Shown here: positions 1 to 5,334 of the stretch, piece by piece
Position numbering within the stretch: the first letter of the stretch is position 1
Layout of the letters: every line of letters begins with the position of its first letter
Source of the DNA: an uncultured beta proteobacterium
Lineage (GTDB): Bacteria; Pseudomonadota; Gammaproteobacteria; Burkholderiales; Burkholderiaceae
Length of the DNA: 5,334 nt
Assembly (NCBI GenBank): GCA_903938955.1
Contig: CAJAFJ010000454.1
Span: forward strand, 1-5,334
Reading direction: 5' to 3'
Made by a program: the position numbers and the translations under genes
The notes under the pieces: generated by a model
Seen by the model: only the letters and a program-made list of their open reading frames with translations
What the model was told of the DNA's origin: nothing
Databases searched by the model: none

Positions 1-429
1 CGGCGTGGTGTTGCTGAATTCCAGCGTCACGTAGCCTTCCCACTCGGGCTCAAATGGTGTCACATTGACGATGATGCCGCAGCGGGCGTAAGTGCTTTTG
101 CCCAGGCAGAGGGTCAGTACGTTGCGGGGGATACGGAAGTATTCCATAGTGCGGGCCAGCGCAAAGCTGTTGGGCGGGATGATGCAGCTGTCGCCATGGA
201 AATCGACAAAGCTCTTTTCATCAAAGTTCTTCGGGTCCACCACGGTGCTGTGGATGTTGGTGAAAACCTTGAATTCGGGGGCGCAGCGGATGTCGTAACC
301 GTAGCTGCTGGTGCCGTAACTGATGATTTTGTTGCCCTCGCGCTCGCGCACCTGGCGCGGCTCAAAGGGCTCGATCATGCCGGTGGTTTCGGCCATGTGG
401 CGGATCCATTTGTCACTCTTAATCGTCAT
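1..429 (-). CDS. dcd: dCTP deaminase, C-terminus cut off by window edge
   Basis: Dcd deaminates dCTP to dUTP in the cytoplasm, supplying dUMP (after dUTPase) for thymidylate synthesis; it is a homotrimer of the dUTPase-like fold. The 143 codons present start [12 protein letters not shown] and stay open to the window edge; the family is about 188 residues, so roughly the last 45 are missing. The catalytic signature is visible: GKSTYAR at residues 110-116 (Ser112 and Arg116 correspond to E. coli Ser111 and Arg115), then TLEF with Glu137 (E. coli Glu138). The stretch between them is two residues shorter than in E. coli, as I recall for Burkholderiales versions. The ATG at 429-427 is preceded by a CAGGAG ribosome-binding site at 445-440 with 10 bases of spacing. 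The gene is 145 bases downstream of guaD on the same strand and probably has its own promoter in that gap. The identification is secure; bifunctional deaminase/dUTPase is unlikely because the sequence follows the monofunctional proteobacterial type. Confidence 0.96.
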   Translation of the reverse strand, partial: MTIKSDKWIRHMAETTGMIEPFEPRQVREREGNKIISYGTSSYGYDIRCAPEFKVFTNIHSTVVDPKNFDEKSFVDFHGDSCIIPPNSFALARTMEYFRIPRNVLTLCLGKSTYARCGIIVNVTPFEPEWEGYVTLEFSNTTP

Positions 430-439
430 GGGAACTGAA

Positions 440-461
440 CTCCTGAAGTTGGCAGATTGTA
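440..461 (-). promoter_or_regulatory. dcd: possible dcd -10 element and ribosome-binding site
   Basis: On the minus strand TACAAT (461-456) matches the sigma-70 -10 consensus at five of six positions. It lies about 12 bases before the expected start of a short leader that carries CAGGAG (445-440) ahead of the dcd ATG. No good -35 hexamer is seen at 16-18 bases spacing (CCTAAG at 17). The rest of the 430-574 gap shows no strong terminator hairpin after guaD. The ribosome-binding site is convincing; the promoter is weak and inferred. Confidence 0.35.
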
Positions 462-574
462 AGCAAGCGCGGATATCGCTTAGGTCGACCGTTGGGCAAA
501 AAATGCGACTGCTTTTCATTCTGCGTTCAATCGAACCGAACCAATCAAACACGAACACCCAAGGCCTGAAAGAC

Positions 575-1903
575 TCAAGAAATAACGGTGCGTTCGATCA
601 AACGGTCATCGCCCAGCACGATCATGGAAAACAGCAACTCGTCCAGGCTGTTGGCGCGGGCCGTGCGGCGCGCCAGCAAGGGCGTGGCCTGCGGGTTAAG
701 TACCACAAAATCGGCCTCGCAACCCGGTTGCAGGTTGCCCACGGCGGGACGCCCCTTCAGGCCCTCCAGCCCCAAAGCACGCGCAGCACCGGCGGTGTGC
801 TGCCACCACAGATGCTGCGGCGACAGCGATATGCCCGGCTTGGTCTGCCCCTCGCGCCCCACGTAATAGGCGGCCAGCATGGTCTGAAACGGGCTGAAGC
901 TGGTGCCCCCGCCGACATCGCTGGCAAGGCCGTATTGAAACCCGGTGCGGTCCGCCCCGGCGTAGTCAAAAAACCCACTGCCCAGAAACAGGTTGCTGGT
1001 CGGACACACGGCGGCAGCGGCGCCCGAGGTGCGCATCAACGCCCGGTCGTCGTCGTCAAAATGGATGCAATGGGCGTAGATGGCACGCTCGCGCATCAGC
1101 CCAAAATCAGCATAGGTGGCCAGGTAGCTGATGGAGGCCGGAAACAGGTCACGGGCCCAGGCAATCTCGTCATTGTTCTCCGCCACATGCGACTGAATCC
1201 ACGCGGTCGGGTATTTGGCGGCCAGCTCACCGGCGCCGCGCAACTGCGCATCACTGCAGGTCGGCGCAAAACGCGGGGTGATGGCGTAGCCGAGACGGTC
1301 TTTGCCATGCCACTGTTGAAGCAAAGCTTCGGAGTCGATCAGGCTTTGCTCGGTGGCGTCCCGCGTGCCATCGGGCGCGGCGTGGTTCAGCACATCGGCC
1401 GGGGCGTTGCGGTCCATCAGGCACAGGCCGGTGATCAGGCGCATCTTTTTAGCCTGTGCGGCGGCAAACAAGGCGTTGACGGATTCGGGGTGCGAGGTGG
1501 CAAAGCAGAGCGCCGTGGTGACGCCGTTGCGCAACAACTCCGCTATAAAAAAAGTAGCTGCTTGCGCACTGTATTCGGGCGCCAAAAAGCGTTTTTCTTC
1601 TGGAAATGTGTAATCTTCCAGCCACGGCAGCAAGCCATCAGCGGGTGAGCCGATCACGTCCGTTTGCGGGTAGTGAATGTGCATGTCCACAAAACCCGGC
1701 GCAATAAGGCGCCCCGGCAGGTGTTCCACCGCGATGCCGGGAAATTGATCGATCAACTCGCGGTAGGGCCCCACGGCCTGCACCACTTGCTGGCCTTGGG
1801 CATTGGGGCCGACCACCAGCAGGCCGTCGGTGTCGTAAATGGCTGACTGACGCGGCTCGCGGTCAGTGGCAAAACGGAGGATAGCGGCGCGGTAAGCTTT
1901 CAT
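575..1903 (-). CDS. guaD: guanine deaminase
   Basis: GuaD is a cytoplasmic zinc amidohydrolase that converts guanine to xanthine plus ammonia, the entry of guanine into xanthine oxidation. The 442-residue protein carries the family motifs in order: [12 protein letters not shown] (residues 69-80; metal ligands His75 and His77), [10 protein letters not shown] (208-217), QSHVAEN (237-243; His239 and the likely proton shuttle Glu242), YAHCIHF (276-282; His278), [11 protein letters not shown] (300-310) and [10 protein letters not shown] (327-336; Asp329). A typical amidohydrolase end, [11 protein letters not shown], is at 394-404. It aligns without gaps to E. coli GuaD around residues 99-128, but stops at ERTVIS, about eight residues earlier than E. 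coli. The ATG at 1903 is the first Met and gives a family-like start ([12 protein letters not shown]). It has no Shine-Dalgarno sequence at normal spacing; instead an inverted repeat fills the space to the upstream binding-protein gene, 34 bases away. The two are probably one transcript, with translation coupled. The codons of residues 102-121 are unusually AT-rich. Confidence 0.96.
   Translation of the reverse strand: MKAYRAAILRFATDREPRQSAIYDTDGLLVVGPNAQGQQVVQAVGPYRELIDQFPGIAVEHLPGRLIAPGFVDMHIHYPQTDVIGSPADGLLPWLEDYTFPEEKRFLAPEYSAQAATFFIAELLRNGVTTALCFATSHPESVNALFAAAQAKKMRLITGLCLMDRNAPADVLNHAAPDGTRDATEQSLIDSEALLQQWHGKDRLGYAITPRFAPTCSDAQLRGAGELAAKYPTAWIQSHVAENNDEIAWARDLFPASISYLATYADFGLMRERAIYAHCIHFDDDDRALMRTSGAAAAVCPTSNLFLGSGFFDYAGADRTGFQYGLASDVGGGTSFSPFQTMLAAYYVGREGQTKPGISLSPQHLWWQHTAGAARALGLEGLKGRPAVGNLQPGCEADFVVLNPQATPLLARRTARANSLDELLFSMIVLGDDRLIERTVIS
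1542..1600. repeat. AT-rich, repeat-like patch embedded in guaD
   Basis: Within guaD (residues about 102-121) the composition falls sharply. The plus strand reads a seven-A run, then GTAGCTGCTTGCGCAC, then a GGCGCC core and an AAAAA-GCG-TTTTT inverted repeat. The coding strand uses ACT TTT TTT ATA, rare for this GC-rich gene. The motif resembles, from memory, a short interspersed repeat scattered in Comamonadaceae genomes, including its imperfect TTGCGC / GCGCCAA arms. There is only one copy in the window, so repeat status cannot be shown here. The encoded protein aligns with E. coli GuaD without an insertion, so coincidence is possible. Confidence 0.3.
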
Positions 1904-1907
1904 AGGA

Positions 1908-1938
1908 AAGGAGCTTAACCGCGTTTTTGAAGCTCCTT
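1908..1938 (-). repeat. perfect 9-bp inverted repeat at the binding-protein/guaD junction
   Basis: The arms AAGGAGCTT (1908-1916) and AAGCTCCTT (1930-1938) are perfectly complementary around a 13-base loop (1917-1929). In the minus-strand RNA a further G-U pair can form with 1939/1907. The stem begins at the stop codon of the upstream gene (TGA, 1940-1938) and ends four bases before the guaD ATG. It contains the only AGGAG in the gap (1937-1933), 29 bases from the ATG and sequestered in the stem. No U-run follows, so a Rho-independent terminator is unlikely. A role in coupled or restrained guaD translation is inference. Confidence 0.6.
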
Positions 1939-3032
1939 CAAGGCAGCTTGGCCTGCACGCCTTGCACCAACCAATTCATGCCCAAAATCTGCGTATCGCT
2001 CAGCGTCTGGCCTTTGGCGATGACCACCTTGCCATCGTTGTCCAGCACCGCCTGGCGGGCATGGAACGGGTGCAATTTGCCACGGGCAATGTCTTGCTGG
2101 CGCGCCAGCACTTCGCGCTGCACGGCGGGTGGCACTTTGGTGCCAAAACCATCGACCTTGATCATGCCCTCGCGCACGCCGCCCCACACGGCACCGCTTT
2201 TCCAGGTGCTGTTCAGCACCGCCTGGGCGCGCTGGGTGTAATAGGTGCCCCATTGGTGGGTGACGGCGGCTATTTGTGCATCGGGGGCCACTTTGCGCAT
2301 GTCGGAGTGGTAGGCCACTGCCAGCTTGCCGCGCTCCTGCGCCGCGACCATGACGGCGGAAGAACCGGTGTGGAAGGCAATCACGTCCACGTTCTGGTTG
2401 AACAGCGTCATGGCGGCATCGCGCTCGCGCGCCGGGTCGAACCAGGCGTTGAGCCACACCACTTTGACCTCGGCCTTGGGGTTGACCGAGCGCATGCCCA
2501 GCGTGAATGCGTTGATGCCCTGCAGCACTTCAGGAATCGGGAAGCCCGCCACAAAACCCGCCACGTTGCTCCGGGTTATGCGCCCGGCGGCAATGCCCGC
2601 CAGATAGCGGCCTTCGTAATAACGCGCATTGGCCACCGCCACATTGGGCGCGGTCTTAAAGCCGGTGATGGACTCAAACTTGACGTCGGGGAATTCAGCC
2701 GCCACCTTCAGCGTGGGCTCCATGTAGCCAAAGCTGGGCGTAAAAATCAGCTTGTGGCCGGTGGCGGCCAGATCGCGAATGACGCGCTCGGCGTCCGGCC
2801 CTTCAGCCACGTTCTCGACATAGGTGGTTTTTACTTTGGCGCCCAGGGCGGCTTCAACCGCCTTGCGACCTTCGTCATGCTGGCGCACCCAACCGGCATC
2901 GGTGAGCGGCGCCACGTACACAAAACCAATTTTTAGCGGCTCGTGGGCGGCGGCAGGCACCGGGTTGGATTGCGAAAAAACGGGGAAAATAAAACAGGCG
3001 GCCGCGAATGCGGCGACGAGGTTTTTATACAT
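1938..3032 (-). CDS. BMP-family ABC transporter substrate-binding protein, probably purine/nucleoside
   Basis: This 364-residue periplasmic binding protein belongs to the BMP/PnrA-like family, which binds nucleosides or related purine compounds and hands them to an ABC importer. A Sec signal peptide is visible: MYKN, then a hydrophobic stretch to about residue 19, with likely cleavage after VFS (residue 20). Cys13 lies inside the hydrophobic core and does not form a convincing lipobox, so the mature protein is probably soluble. The binding fold starts at LKIGFVYVAPLTDAGW (33-48); FGYMEP (101-106), PIPEVLQGINAF (165-176) and the GINAFTLGMRSVNP stretch (172-185) are typical of Burkholderiales members. 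YHSDM places Asp244 where PnrA-type proteins use an Asp to hold the ligand ribose. The ATG at 3032 has AGAGGA five bases upstream. Placement between two purine deaminases supports a purine ligand. No ATPase or permease gene is adjacent on either side, which is unusual. Ligand identity is inferred. Confidence 0.9.
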   Translation of the reverse strand: MYKNLVAAFAAACFIFPVFSQSNPVPAAAHEPLKIGFVYVAPLTDAGWVRQHDEGRKAVEAALGAKVKTTYVENVAEGPDAERVIRDLAATGHKLIFTPSFGYMEPTLKVAAEFPDVKFESITGFKTAPNVAVANARYYEGRYLAGIAAGRITRSNVAGFVAGFPIPEVLQGINAFTLGMRSVNPKAEVKVVWLNAWFDPARERDAAMTLFNQNVDVIAFHTGSSAVMVAAQERGKLAVAYHSDMRKVAPDAQIAAVTHQWGTYYTQRAQAVLNSTWKSGAVWGGVREGMIKVDGFGTKVPPAVQREVLARQQDIARGKLHPFHARQAVLDNDGKVVIAKGQTLSDTQILGMNWLVQGVQAKLP

Positions 3033-3070
3033 GGTAGTCCTCTACATGGCTCCGAAACACACAAGACAAA

Positions 3071-3083
3071 GCTCCGCCGGAGC
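3071..3083 (-). terminator. small hairpin between the deaminase and binding-protein genes, possible weak attenuator
   Basis: GCTCC-GGC-GGAGC on the minus strand forms a five-pair GC-rich stem with a three-base loop, followed by TTTGTCTTGTGTG. This resembles a weak Rho-independent terminator 37 bases after the deaminase stop. The stem is short and the T-tract interrupted, so it may only reduce read-through into the binding-protein gene, or do nothing. No convincing separate promoter was found in the 87-base gap. Confidence 0.3.
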
Positions 3084-3119
3084 AGCGGACCTTGGGGTGA
3101 TTTTAACCGGGCTAGTGCT

Positions 3120-4160
3120 TCAGCGAAACGCCTCAAACGTGGCGCTCAGCCGGTCGATGTACTGGCGCTTGCGGGTGGCATCGATGAAGCTGGCCTCAAA
3201 ACTGTTGTGCGCCAGCTGGTAGGCCTGCTGCGCGCCCAAACCCAAAGCGTCAAAGGTTTGCGTGAAGTTCTGGTTGATGTAGCCACCAAAGTAAGCCGGG
3301 TCATCCGAGTTAACGGTGGCCACGATGTCCGCGTCCAGCATGCGGCCCAGGTTGTGCTGCGCCAGCGTGGGAAACACGCGCAACTTCAGGTTGGACAGCG
3401 GGCACACCGTGAGCGGGATGCGGTCTTTCACCAGCCGCGCCATGAGCGCCGGGTCGTTCATGGCCTGCACGCCGTGGTCGATGCGCTCGACCTTGAGCAC
3501 ATCCAGCGCGCTCCAAATGTAAGCAGGCGGGCCCTCCTCGCCCGCGTGCGCCACCAGCCGGAACCCCAGCTCGCGGGCACGCGCAAACACGCGGGCAAAC
3601 TTCTCGGGGGGATGGCCCAATTCACTCGATGCCAAACCGATGCCCACCAGCTTGTCGCGCAGGGGGAGCGCCTGCTCCAGGCATTCAAAGGCAGCCTCTT
3701 CGCTCAAGTGGCGTAAAAAGCACAGGATCAGTGAGGCGCTGATGCCCCATTTCGCCTGCGCATCGGCACAGGCGCGGTGCAGGCCGTTGATGACCACGTC
3801 CGTGCTCAAGCCATGGCCGGTATGCGTTTGGGTGTCGAAAAAGATCTCGGCGTGCACCACGTTGTCAGCCGCCGCACGGGCCAGATAGGCGTGCGTCATG
3901 TCGTAAAAATCCTGCTCGGTGCGCAGCACCAGCGTGCCTGCGTGGTAGATATCCAGAAAGTCCTGCAGGTTGTCAAACACATAGGCTTGGCGCAGCGCTT
4001 CAACGTCCGGGTAGGCCATGGCCAGCCCATTGCGCTGGGCCAGGGCAAACATCAACTCGGGCTCCAGCGAGCCTTCAATGTGGATGTGCAGTTCGGCCTT
4101 GGGCATCTGCCGCAACAGGTCAGACAGGCGGTCTGCCGGGACGGGTTTGACGTTCATCAT
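3120..4160 (-). CDS. add: adenine deaminase (adenosine deaminase superfamily, Add/Aah1 type)
   Basis: A cytoplasmic zinc (beta/alpha)8-barrel deaminase of 346 residues. The metal ligands and catalytic residues are visible: ELHIHIEGSLEPE (residues 23-35; His25, His27), VAHAGEEG (203-210; His205, Glu208), ERIDHG (225-230; His229) and NSDDPAY (284-290; Asp286, Asp287). The protein follows the branch shown to deaminate adenine to hypoxanthine (P. aeruginosa PA0148, yeast Aah1): HIEGSLEPELMFALAQRN (27-44), DTQTHT (109-114), FLRHLSEEAA (148-157) and SSELGHPPEKF (178-188), rather than the GLAGDE-type segment of classical adenosine deaminase. Databases often label such proteins adenosine deaminase, hence the symbol. 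The ATG at 4160 is preferred because AGAAGGAA lies eight bases upstream; an adjacent ATG at 4157 is also possible. The frame stays open to an ATG at 4406, but that extension runs antisense through the divergent pyrophosphohydrolase gene and has no family similarity. It heads the purine gene set, 87 bases upstream of the binding-protein gene. Fold certain; substrate likely adenine. Confidence 0.93.
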   Translation of the reverse strand: MMNVKPVPADRLSDLLRQMPKAELHIHIEGSLEPELMFALAQRNGLAMAYPDVEALRQAYVFDNLQDFLDIYHAGTLVLRTEQDFYDMTHAYLARAAADNVVHAEIFFDTQTHTGHGLSTDVVINGLHRACADAQAKWGISASLILCFLRHLSEEAAFECLEQALPLRDKLVGIGLASSELGHPPEKFARVFARARELGFRLVAHAGEEGPPAYIWSALDVLKVERIDHGVQAMNDPALMARLVKDRIPLTVCPLSNLKLRVFPTLAQHNLGRMLDADIVATVNSDDPAYFGGYINQNFTQTFDALGLGAQQAYQLAHNSFEASFIDATRKRQYIDRLSATFEAFR

Positions 4161-4202
4161 GGTGAGGCTTCCTTCTAATAAGCAGCAAATAAAATAAGCG
4201 CC
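4161..4202. promoter_or_regulatory. AT-rich divergent intergenic region
   Basis: Only 42 bases separate the start codons of the two divergent genes, and the stretch is markedly AT-rich. On the minus strand it holds the deaminase ribosome-binding site AGAAGGAA (4176-4169). On the plus strand TAAAAT (4190-4195) is a good -10 hexamer match that would place transcription start at about 4202, at or beside the ATG at 4203; no clear -35 is seen. Any deaminase promoter must extend into the 5' end of the plus-strand gene, so the two promoters would overlap. Confidence 0.4.
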
Positions 4203-4556
4203 ATGGTAAACAAACCCCTCATTGACGTCACCGCACTGGAATCCGCACTGCAAACCTTTGCCGATGACCGCGACTGGCAAAAATACCACTCGCCCAAAAA
4301 CCTGGCGATGGCGCTGACGGGTGAGGTGGGTGAACTGGTCGAGATTTTTCAGTGGCAGACCGAAGCACAGTCGCTGGCCGCCGCCACCGCGCCCGAAACG
4401 GCACAAGCCGTCAGGGACGAACTGGCCGATGTGCTGCTGTACCTGGTGCGTTTGTCATCAGTGCTGGGGGTGGACCTGAACGACGCTGTGGTTCAAAAGC
4501 TGAAGAAAAACGCGCAAAAATACCCCCAGGGGGACTCGACACCGAAGCGGGACTGA
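4203..4556 (+). CDS. MazG-like nucleotide pyrophosphohydrolase (DCTPP1/RS21-C6 type)
   Basis: A 117-residue all-alpha NTP pyrophosphatase that would cleave a (deoxy)nucleoside triphosphate, probably dCTP or modified dCTP, to the monophosphate and pyrophosphate. The family's metal-binding pattern ExxE...ExxD is present: GEVGELVEIFQW (residues 40-51; Glu41, Glu44) and RDELADVLLYLVRLSSV (71-87; Glu73, Asp76). The flanking DWQKYHSPKNLAMAL (24-38) and KLKKNAQKYP (99-108) match the mammalian DCTPP1 pattern (FHxPRNLxLAL; RRRYP). It is a single-domain protein of normal length, not the two-domain MazG. The ATG at 4203 gives the expected short N-terminus, but no Shine-Dalgarno sequence precedes it (AATAAGCGCC), so initiation may be leaderless. 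thpR starts two bases after the stop, suggesting one transcript. A role in clearing damaged or non-canonical dNTPs is inferred from the family; the exact substrate is not readable from sequence. Confidence 0.9.
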   Translation: MVNKPLIDVTALESALQTFADDRDWQKYHSPKNLAMALTGEVGELVEIFQWQTEAQSLAAATAPETAQAVRDELADVLLYLVRLSSVLGVDLNDAVVQKLKKNAQKYPQGDSTPKRD

Positions 4557-4558
4557 AC

Positions 4559-5095
4559 GTGGGCTCGGGAAAAACCCATCGCCCTCAAACCCAGCCCCTT
4601 TTTCTGGCGCTTTGGCCCGATGATCAAGTTTTGGGGCAACTTGTCGCGCACGCCCGGCAATGGACCTGGCCCTCTGGGTGTGTGCCATATGCGCCAGAAG
4701 ACTGGCATGTCACGCTGCATTTCATTGGCCATGTAGATGCCGATCAGGTAGCAGACATTGCGGCTAACGCAGGTGTGCCATTTCAGCCATTCGAGTTGAT
4801 TTTGGACCAACCCGAACGCTGGCCCCACGGATTGGCGGTGCTTTGCGCGACTGCACTGCCAAAGCCCCTACGCACGTTGTACGACCGGCTGGGGCACGCG
4901 TTACGTGGGCTTGATCTGCCTGTCGAGACACGACCCTATCAGCCGCATACCACGTTGGCGCGGCATGCTGATGCGGCGATCCCGCCGACGGCATCTGCAC
5001 CAGTGGTGTGGTGGGTACGGAGTTTTTCGCTTGTCGCCTCAACGGGGGATAGCAAGCAGCGCTACCGATTGATCCGCAAATTCAACTCAATTTAA
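4559..5095 (+). CDS. thpR: RNA 2',3'-cyclic phosphodiesterase (2H superfamily, '2'-5' RNA ligase' family)
   Basis: This 178-residue cytoplasmic 2H phosphoesterase opens 2',3'-cyclic phosphate RNA ends to 2'-phosphates; the same family can reversibly form 2'-5' linkages in tRNA halves in vitro. Both signature histidine motifs are present at the usual positions: HVTL at residues 50-53 within WHVTLHFIG, and HTTL at 130-133 within YQPHTTLAR. The N-terminal strand LFLALWPDDQV (14-24) is typical. The start is taken as GTG 4559-4561: it is in frame, two bases after the upstream TGA, gives the family length of about 180, and no ATG lies before the first conserved strand. Only a weak GCGGGAC precedes it, so translation is probably coupled to the pyrophosphohydrolase. 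The frame is open further upstream, but that part overlaps the pyrophosphohydrolase and is unrelated. The last 9 bases overlap the convergent gene at the right edge. Physiological substrates in bacteria are poorly defined. Confidence 0.92.
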   Translation: MGSGKTHRPQTQPLFLALWPDDQVLGQLVAHARQWTWPSGCVPYAPEDWHVTLHFIGHVDADQVADIAANAGVPFQPFELILDQPERWPHGLAVLCATALPKPLRTLYDRLGHALRGLDLPVETRPYQPHTTLARHADAAIPPTASAPVVWWVRSFSLVASTGDSKQRYRLIRKFNSI

Positions 5096-5334
5096 TCGTT
5101 GGCCCTGAGACCGGAGCTCCTCCATCAAGGGATCAGGCTCGCCGCCTTCTGCGAGATGGCTCTTGTACCAAACCGTCAAAATCGTTGTAACCACAGGACC
5201 AGGGTTTTGACAGACTTTCTCGAAATCCAAGCCGTTCAGGTTACAGATAAGTTTGACTAGGTCCATGTCTAAATCAATGGCGTCAGCCTCACAGCGTCGA
5301 ATCTTGAGATCGGCGAAAGAATAATCTTCTGGCA
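5087..5334 (-). CDS. hypothetical protein, C-terminal part only
   Basis: An open minus-strand frame enters from the right edge (first full codon at 5332) and runs 81 codons to a TGA at 5089-5087; the other two minus frames are closed by stops. Its start is outside the window. The peptide is acidic and soluble-looking, with no membrane segment: CEADAIDLDMDLVKLICNLN near its start (residues 14-33 of the visible part), then FEKVCQNPGPVVTTI (37-51), TVWYKSHLAEGGEPDPLMEE (53-72) and the end GQRLN. I recognise no domain and do not assign a function. Codon use is less GC-rich at third positions (GAT, TAT, TCT, TTA, CTA, ATT) than in the neighbours, which may mean an accessory or transferred gene. 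It converges on thpR and shares its last 9 bases. That it is a real gene is inferred from the uninterrupted frame and the protein-like composition. Confidence 0.6.
   Translation of the reverse strand, partial: PEDYSFADLKIRRCEADAIDLDMDLVKLICNLNGLDFEKVCQNPGPVVTTILTVWYKSHLAEGGEPDPLMEELRSQGQRLN

Noticed and set aside
528..548. Short CGAAC tandem and CAATC flanking repeats in the guaD-dcd gap
   Set aside because: The units are five bases with two copies each, too short to separate from chance, and no attachment site or element boundary is nearby.
323..1648. Long plus-strand open frame (441 codons) antisense to guaD
   Set aside because: guaD on the other strand has every family motif; the plus-strand translation is basic and low in complexity with no recognisable domain, as expected of antisense frames in GC-rich DNA.
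1962..2936. Plus-strand open frame (324 codons) antisense to the binding-protein gene
   Set aside because: The peptide is rich in His, Gly and Arg and matches nothing; the minus strand encodes a clear signal peptide and BMP fold.
3038..3066. Possible promoter TTGTCT / 17 bases / TGTAGA before the binding-protein gene
   Set aside because: The -10 match is poor and overlaps the ribosome-binding site, so transcription would begin at or past the start codon.
2943..3716. Plus-strand open frame crossing the binding-protein start and the deaminase C-terminus
   Set aside because: It overlaps two well-supported genes antisense and shows no family features.
4223..4230. Perfect TGACGTCA palindrome near the start of the pyrophosphohydrolase gene
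   Set aside because: It encodes ordinary residues, occurs once, and an 8-base palindrome is expected by chance in a window this size; no operator family is recognised.
4161..4406. N-terminal extension of the deaminase to an ATG at 4406
   Set aside because: The extra 82 residues are antisense to the pyrophosphohydrolase and unlike any deaminase N-terminus, while a good ribosome-binding site precedes the ATG at 4160.
4352..4558. N-terminal extension of thpR back to an ATG at 4352
   Set aside because: It overlaps the pyrophosphohydrolase in another frame, and the family length and motif spacing fit the GTG at 4559.

Overview
This window looks like chromosomal DNA from a betaproteobacterium, most likely a Comamonadaceae-type member of the Burkholderiales. 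The grounds are GC-rich coding sequence with long open antisense frames, the Burkholderiales-like form of dCTP deaminase (short loop between the catalytic Ser/Arg and Glu), and protein sequences that read like those of Rhodoferax, Polaromonas and Acidovorax relatives. The genus is an inference; no rRNA or other marker is present.

Layout. Four genes lie on the minus strand and are read from right to left: an adenine/adenosine deaminase-family enzyme (3120-4160), a periplasmic BMP-family substrate-binding protein (1938-3032), guanine deaminase guaD (575-1903) and the N-terminal three quarters of dCTP deaminase dcd (1-429, cut by the window edge). Divergent from the deaminase, on the plus strand, are a MazG/DCTPP1-like nucleotide pyrophosphohydrolase (4203-4556) and, 2 bases after its stop, an RNA 2',3'-cyclic phosphodiesterase thpR with a GTG start (4559-5095). 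The right edge holds the C-terminal 81 codons of an unrecognised minus-strand gene (5087-5334), whose stop overlaps the end of thpR by 9 bases.

How the genes fit together. The three central minus-strand genes form a purine-base salvage or catabolism module. The binding protein would capture a purine base or nucleoside in the periplasm. Inside the cell one deaminase would convert adenine to hypoxanthine and GuaD converts guanine to xanthine, both feeding xanthine dehydrogenase, which is not in the window. The ATPase and permeases that a BMP protein normally works with are also not in the window. The deaminase resembles the adenine-specific branch (Pseudomonas aeruginosa PA0148, yeast Aah1) more than classical adenosine deaminase, which suits pairing with a guanine deaminase. 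Dcd and the pyrophosphohydrolase both act on deoxynucleoside triphosphates, probably dCTP-like ones, but they lie on opposite sides of the purine genes and need not be co-regulated.

Non-coding DNA is scarce: 145 bases between guaD and dcd (430-574), 34 between the binding protein and guaD (1904-1937), 87 upstream of the binding protein (3033-3119), and a 42-base AT-rich divergent gap (4161-4202). No gene-free stretch exceeds 300 bases. I see no tRNA, rRNA, insertion sequence, CRISPR array or attachment site. Most of the window is ordinary housekeeping and salvage metabolism. The unusual points are a 9-bp perfect inverted repeat at the binding-protein/guaD junction, an AT-rich repeat-like patch inside guaD, the orphan transporter component, a possible leaderless pyrophosphohydrolase transcript, and the unknown gene at the right edge.
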